Assembly: GCF_007679035.1 (NCBI RefSeq) | Contig: NZ_VEFR01000001.1 | Span: 62,001 to 126,000, forward strand | Length of the DNA: 64,000 nucleotides | Reading direction: 5' to 3' | Source: Agrococcus jejuensis | GTDB lineage: Bacteria > Actinomycetota > Actinomycetes > Actinomycetales > Microbacteriaceae | Part shown: positions 62,635 to 64,000 of the stretch, piece after piece | How the letters are laid out: every line of letters begins with the position of its first letter | How positions within the stretch are numbered: the first letter of the stretch is position 1 | Position numbers and translations under genes: made by a program | The notes under the pieces: generated by a model | Told to the model about the DNA's origin: nothing | Seen by the model: the letters and a program-made list of their open reading frames with translations, nothing else | Database searches by the model: none

Positions 62635-63102
62635 ATGAGCAACGCATTGAAGAAGGCGGCCGTGTACTTCGGCTTCGCCGAGGAGGACGAGCTGACGCAG
62701 GAGTCGCCCGCCGTGCGCGCCTCCGAGCCGGAGGTCCGCGAGGAGCGCGCCGAGCGCCGCCAGGAGCGTCAGGAGCCGAAGCCGCGCGCCGTCGCGCCGC
62801 TGCGCCCCGCAGCCCAGGAGGTCGGATCCATGCACGAGATCCTCACGGTGCACCCGCGCCAGTACAAGGACGCGCAGGAGATCGCCGGTGCGTTCCGCGA
62901 CGGCACGCCCGTCATCATCAACCTGTCGCAGATGACCGATGGCGACGCGCGTCGCCTCATCGACTTCTCCGCCGGCCTCACGCAGGGCCTGCAGGGTCGC
63001 ATCGAGCGCGTGACGACGAAGGTCTACCTCCTGACGCCCGAGCACATCGCGGTCGCGGGCGGGCGCATGGAGGTCGGCGAGACCGACGCCTTCGCGCACT
63101 GA
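62635..63102 (+). CDS. sepF: FtsZ membrane anchor SepF
   Basis: 155 residues. An amphipathic N-terminal helix ([16 protein letters not shown]), a charged linker with repeated Glu/Arg, and the SepF core ([40 protein letters not shown]). It ties FtsZ to the membrane, the role FtsA plays elsewhere. GGGAGG lies a few bases before the ATG. Confidence 0.95.
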   Translation: MSNALKKAAVYFGFAEEDELTQESPAVRASEPEVREERAERRQERQEPKPRAVAPLRPAAQEVGSMHEILTVHPRQYKDAQEIAGAFRDGTPVIINLSQMTDGDARRLIDFSAGLTQGLQGRIERVTTKVYLLTPEHIAVAGGRMEVGETDAFAH

Positions 63103-63103
63103 C

Positions 63104-63394
63104 GTGCAGGTCGTCGCCTTCGCCGTGTACGTCGCGGCGAACATCCTCTTCTACGTGCTCTGGGCCCGTGTGATCCTCGACGTCGTGCGCCAGGTGCGCC
63201 GCGACTGGAAGCCCACGGGCCTCTGGCTCGCCGTGTCGGTCACGATCCTCACGCTCACCGACCCGATCCTCCGCGTCGCGCGCCGGGTCGTGAAGCCCGT
63301 GCGCGTGGGCGGCGCGATGCTCGACCTGTCGATGCTCGCCGTCATGGCGCTCGTGCTCGTCGTGGTCGTGATCTCGGGAGCCATGGCCTCCTGA
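63104..63394 (+). CDS. yggT: YggT-family membrane protein
   Basis: 96 residues with two transmembrane segments (about 4-24 and 68-93). LTDPILRVARRVVKPVRVGGAMLDLS is the typical core. Found after sepF in most Gram-positives; role unclear. GTG start one base after the sepF stop. Confidence 0.93.
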   Translation: MQVVAFAVYVAANILFYVLWARVILDVVRQVRRDWKPTGLWLAVSVTILTLTDPILRVARRVVKPVRVGGAMLDLSMLAVMALVLVVVVISGAMAS

Positions 63395-63399
63395 CCGTC

Positions 63400-63415
63400 G
63401 GTCGCCTCGGCGACC
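63400..63415. terminator. Short hairpin after yggT
   Basis: GGTCGCC and GGCGACC with a 2-nt loop, before the separate divIVA promoter. Modest stem, so the end of the dcw transcript here is tentative. Confidence 0.45.
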
Positions 63416-63466
63416 CCCGTCGGGCCGGTAGGCTCGTCACTCGATCCATCCCCCGGAGCCGCGCAC

Positions 63467-63472
63467 TACAGT
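63467..63472 (+). promoter_or_regulatory. -10 element of divIVA
   Basis: TACAGT, followed by a 30-nt leader with GAGGAAAGG. Another -10-like TAGGCT lies at 63429-63434. A separate promoter for divIVA is consistent with its own high expression. Confidence 0.5.
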
Positions 63473-63502
63473 GGACTCCGATCCTCGAGGAAAGGCTGCA
63501 CG

Positions 63503-64000
63503 ATGGCACTGACGCCGAACGACATCGTCGAGAGGACGTTCGAGACGACGCGCTTCCGCGACGGCTACGACCAGGATGAGGTCGACAACTTCCTCGACGA
63601 GATCGTGACGGAGTTCCGCGCGGTCATCGCCGAGAAGGAGCGTCTCGAGGCCCGCGTCGCCGAGCTCGAGGCCGGCGCTCCCGCAGCCCCCGTCGCCGCA
63701 CCCGTCGCATCGGCGCCCGCGCCCGAGCCCACGCCGGCTCCCGTCGTCGAGGCCCCCGCCGCCCCCGAGGCCGAGGCCTCCGCGTCGGCCGTGTCGCCCG
63801 AGGGTCTCCTCGCCCTCGCGCAGCGCGTGCACGACGAGCACGTCGCCGAGGGCCAGCGCCGCAAGGACGAGCTCGTCGCCGAGGCCGAGGGCCAGGCGAA
63901 GGAGATCGAGACGGCCGCGACCAAGCGTCGTGCCGACCTCGAGAAGGAGTTCGAGAAGACGAAGTCGACGCTCGAGCAGGAGAAGTCGGACCTCGAGACG
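63503..64000 (+). CDS. divIVA: Polar growth protein DivIVA/Wag31 (partial, 3' end outside window)
   Basis: First 166 residues. The DivIVA N-terminal lipid-binding domain is clear: MALTPNDIVERTFETTRF, DGYDQDEVDNFLDEIVTEF. A coiled coil (about 30-52), an Ala/Pro-rich spacer (about 55-95) and a second long coiled coil (from about 100) follow, as in actinobacterial Wag31. It recruits wall synthesis at poles and is a known Ser/Thr kinase target in mycobacteria. Confidence 0.95.
   Translation, partial: MALTPNDIVERTFETTRFRDGYDQDEVDNFLDEIVTEFRAVIAEKERLEARVAELEAGAPAAPVAAPVASAPAPEPTPAPVVEAPAAPEAEASASAVSPEGLLALAQRVHDEHVAEGQRRKDELVAEAEGQAKEIETAATKRRADLEKEFEKTKSTLEQEKSDLET

Noticed and set aside
1..64000. 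tRNA, rRNA, transposase or prophage genes
   Set aside because: None recognised on either strand.

Overview
The window is high-GC actinobacterial chromosome. GC at third codon positions is very high, GTG starts are frequent, and stop and start codons overlap throughout. Gene content points to Microbacteriaceae: a mycothione reductase, a DUF7882 protein, FtsR, a class II DAHP synthase, and the actinobacterial pknL / Rv2175c-like / prenyl synthase block leading into the division and cell wall (dcw) cluster. An Agrococcus-like organism is my best guess, but the genus is inference. I see no rRNA, tRNA, CRISPR array, phage or insertion sequence. This is core chromosome rather than a mobile island.

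Layout. 1-2112 (minus): an ABC exporter pair, cut by the left edge, whose complete half has a ruined nucleotide-binding site. 2221-5217 (plus): a TPP riboswitch followed by thiM, thiE and a thiD-tenA fusion. 5310-9961: a sortase-anchored nucleotidase, a XRE-cupin regulator divergent from a thioredoxin-reductase-like/methyltransferase fusion, and a cold-shock gene. 10216-22699: an ion-homeostasis block with a kdp operon on the minus strand (a coupled 27-residue micro-ORF, kdpF, A, B, C, D, E and an SDR gene), back to back with ktrB-ktrA and nhaA on the plus strand. 22724-29380: small accessory genes, including a QDxAxQW repeat protein, DUF7882, a GIY-YIG nuclease next to two long hairpin repeats, a thiolase, an LLM flavoprotein, tag and azlCD. 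29553-31416: a GarA-like FHA protein, ftsR and a second MerR regulator. 31496-37795: a ParA-type ATPase divergent from pyc, then mtr and def. 37864-46049: acyl-CoA ligase, plsC, aroG, pknL, an Rv2175c-like gene, a prenyl diphosphate synthase and a DUF3040 gene. 46365-64000: mraZ, rsmH, ftsL, ftsI, murE, murF, mraY, murD, ftsW, murG, murC, ftsQ, ftsZ, yggS, sepF, yggT and the start of divIVA.

The genes link up functionally. Division is represented by the dcw cluster plus its likely regulators: MraZ with an extended array of 10-bp-phased boxes, FtsR, and the PASTA kinase PknL. K+ and Na+ control is concentrated in kdp, ktr and nhaA. Thiamine genes are under TPP control.

The most unusual observations are: (1) an exporter half that has lost Walker A, Q-loop, Walker B Asp and H-loop but keeps LSGGQ; (2) four clusters of MraZ-type hexamers upstream of mraZ; (3) a micro-ORF coupled to kdpF; (4) murD apparently lacking any ATG, GTG or TTG start; (5) symmetric -10 elements (CTAG core) serving divergent leaderless genes; (6) an altered MurE specificity loop; (7) a four-copy QDxAxQW protein. 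I did not find a clear new multi-gene system. Candidate novelty lies in regulation and in small proteins.
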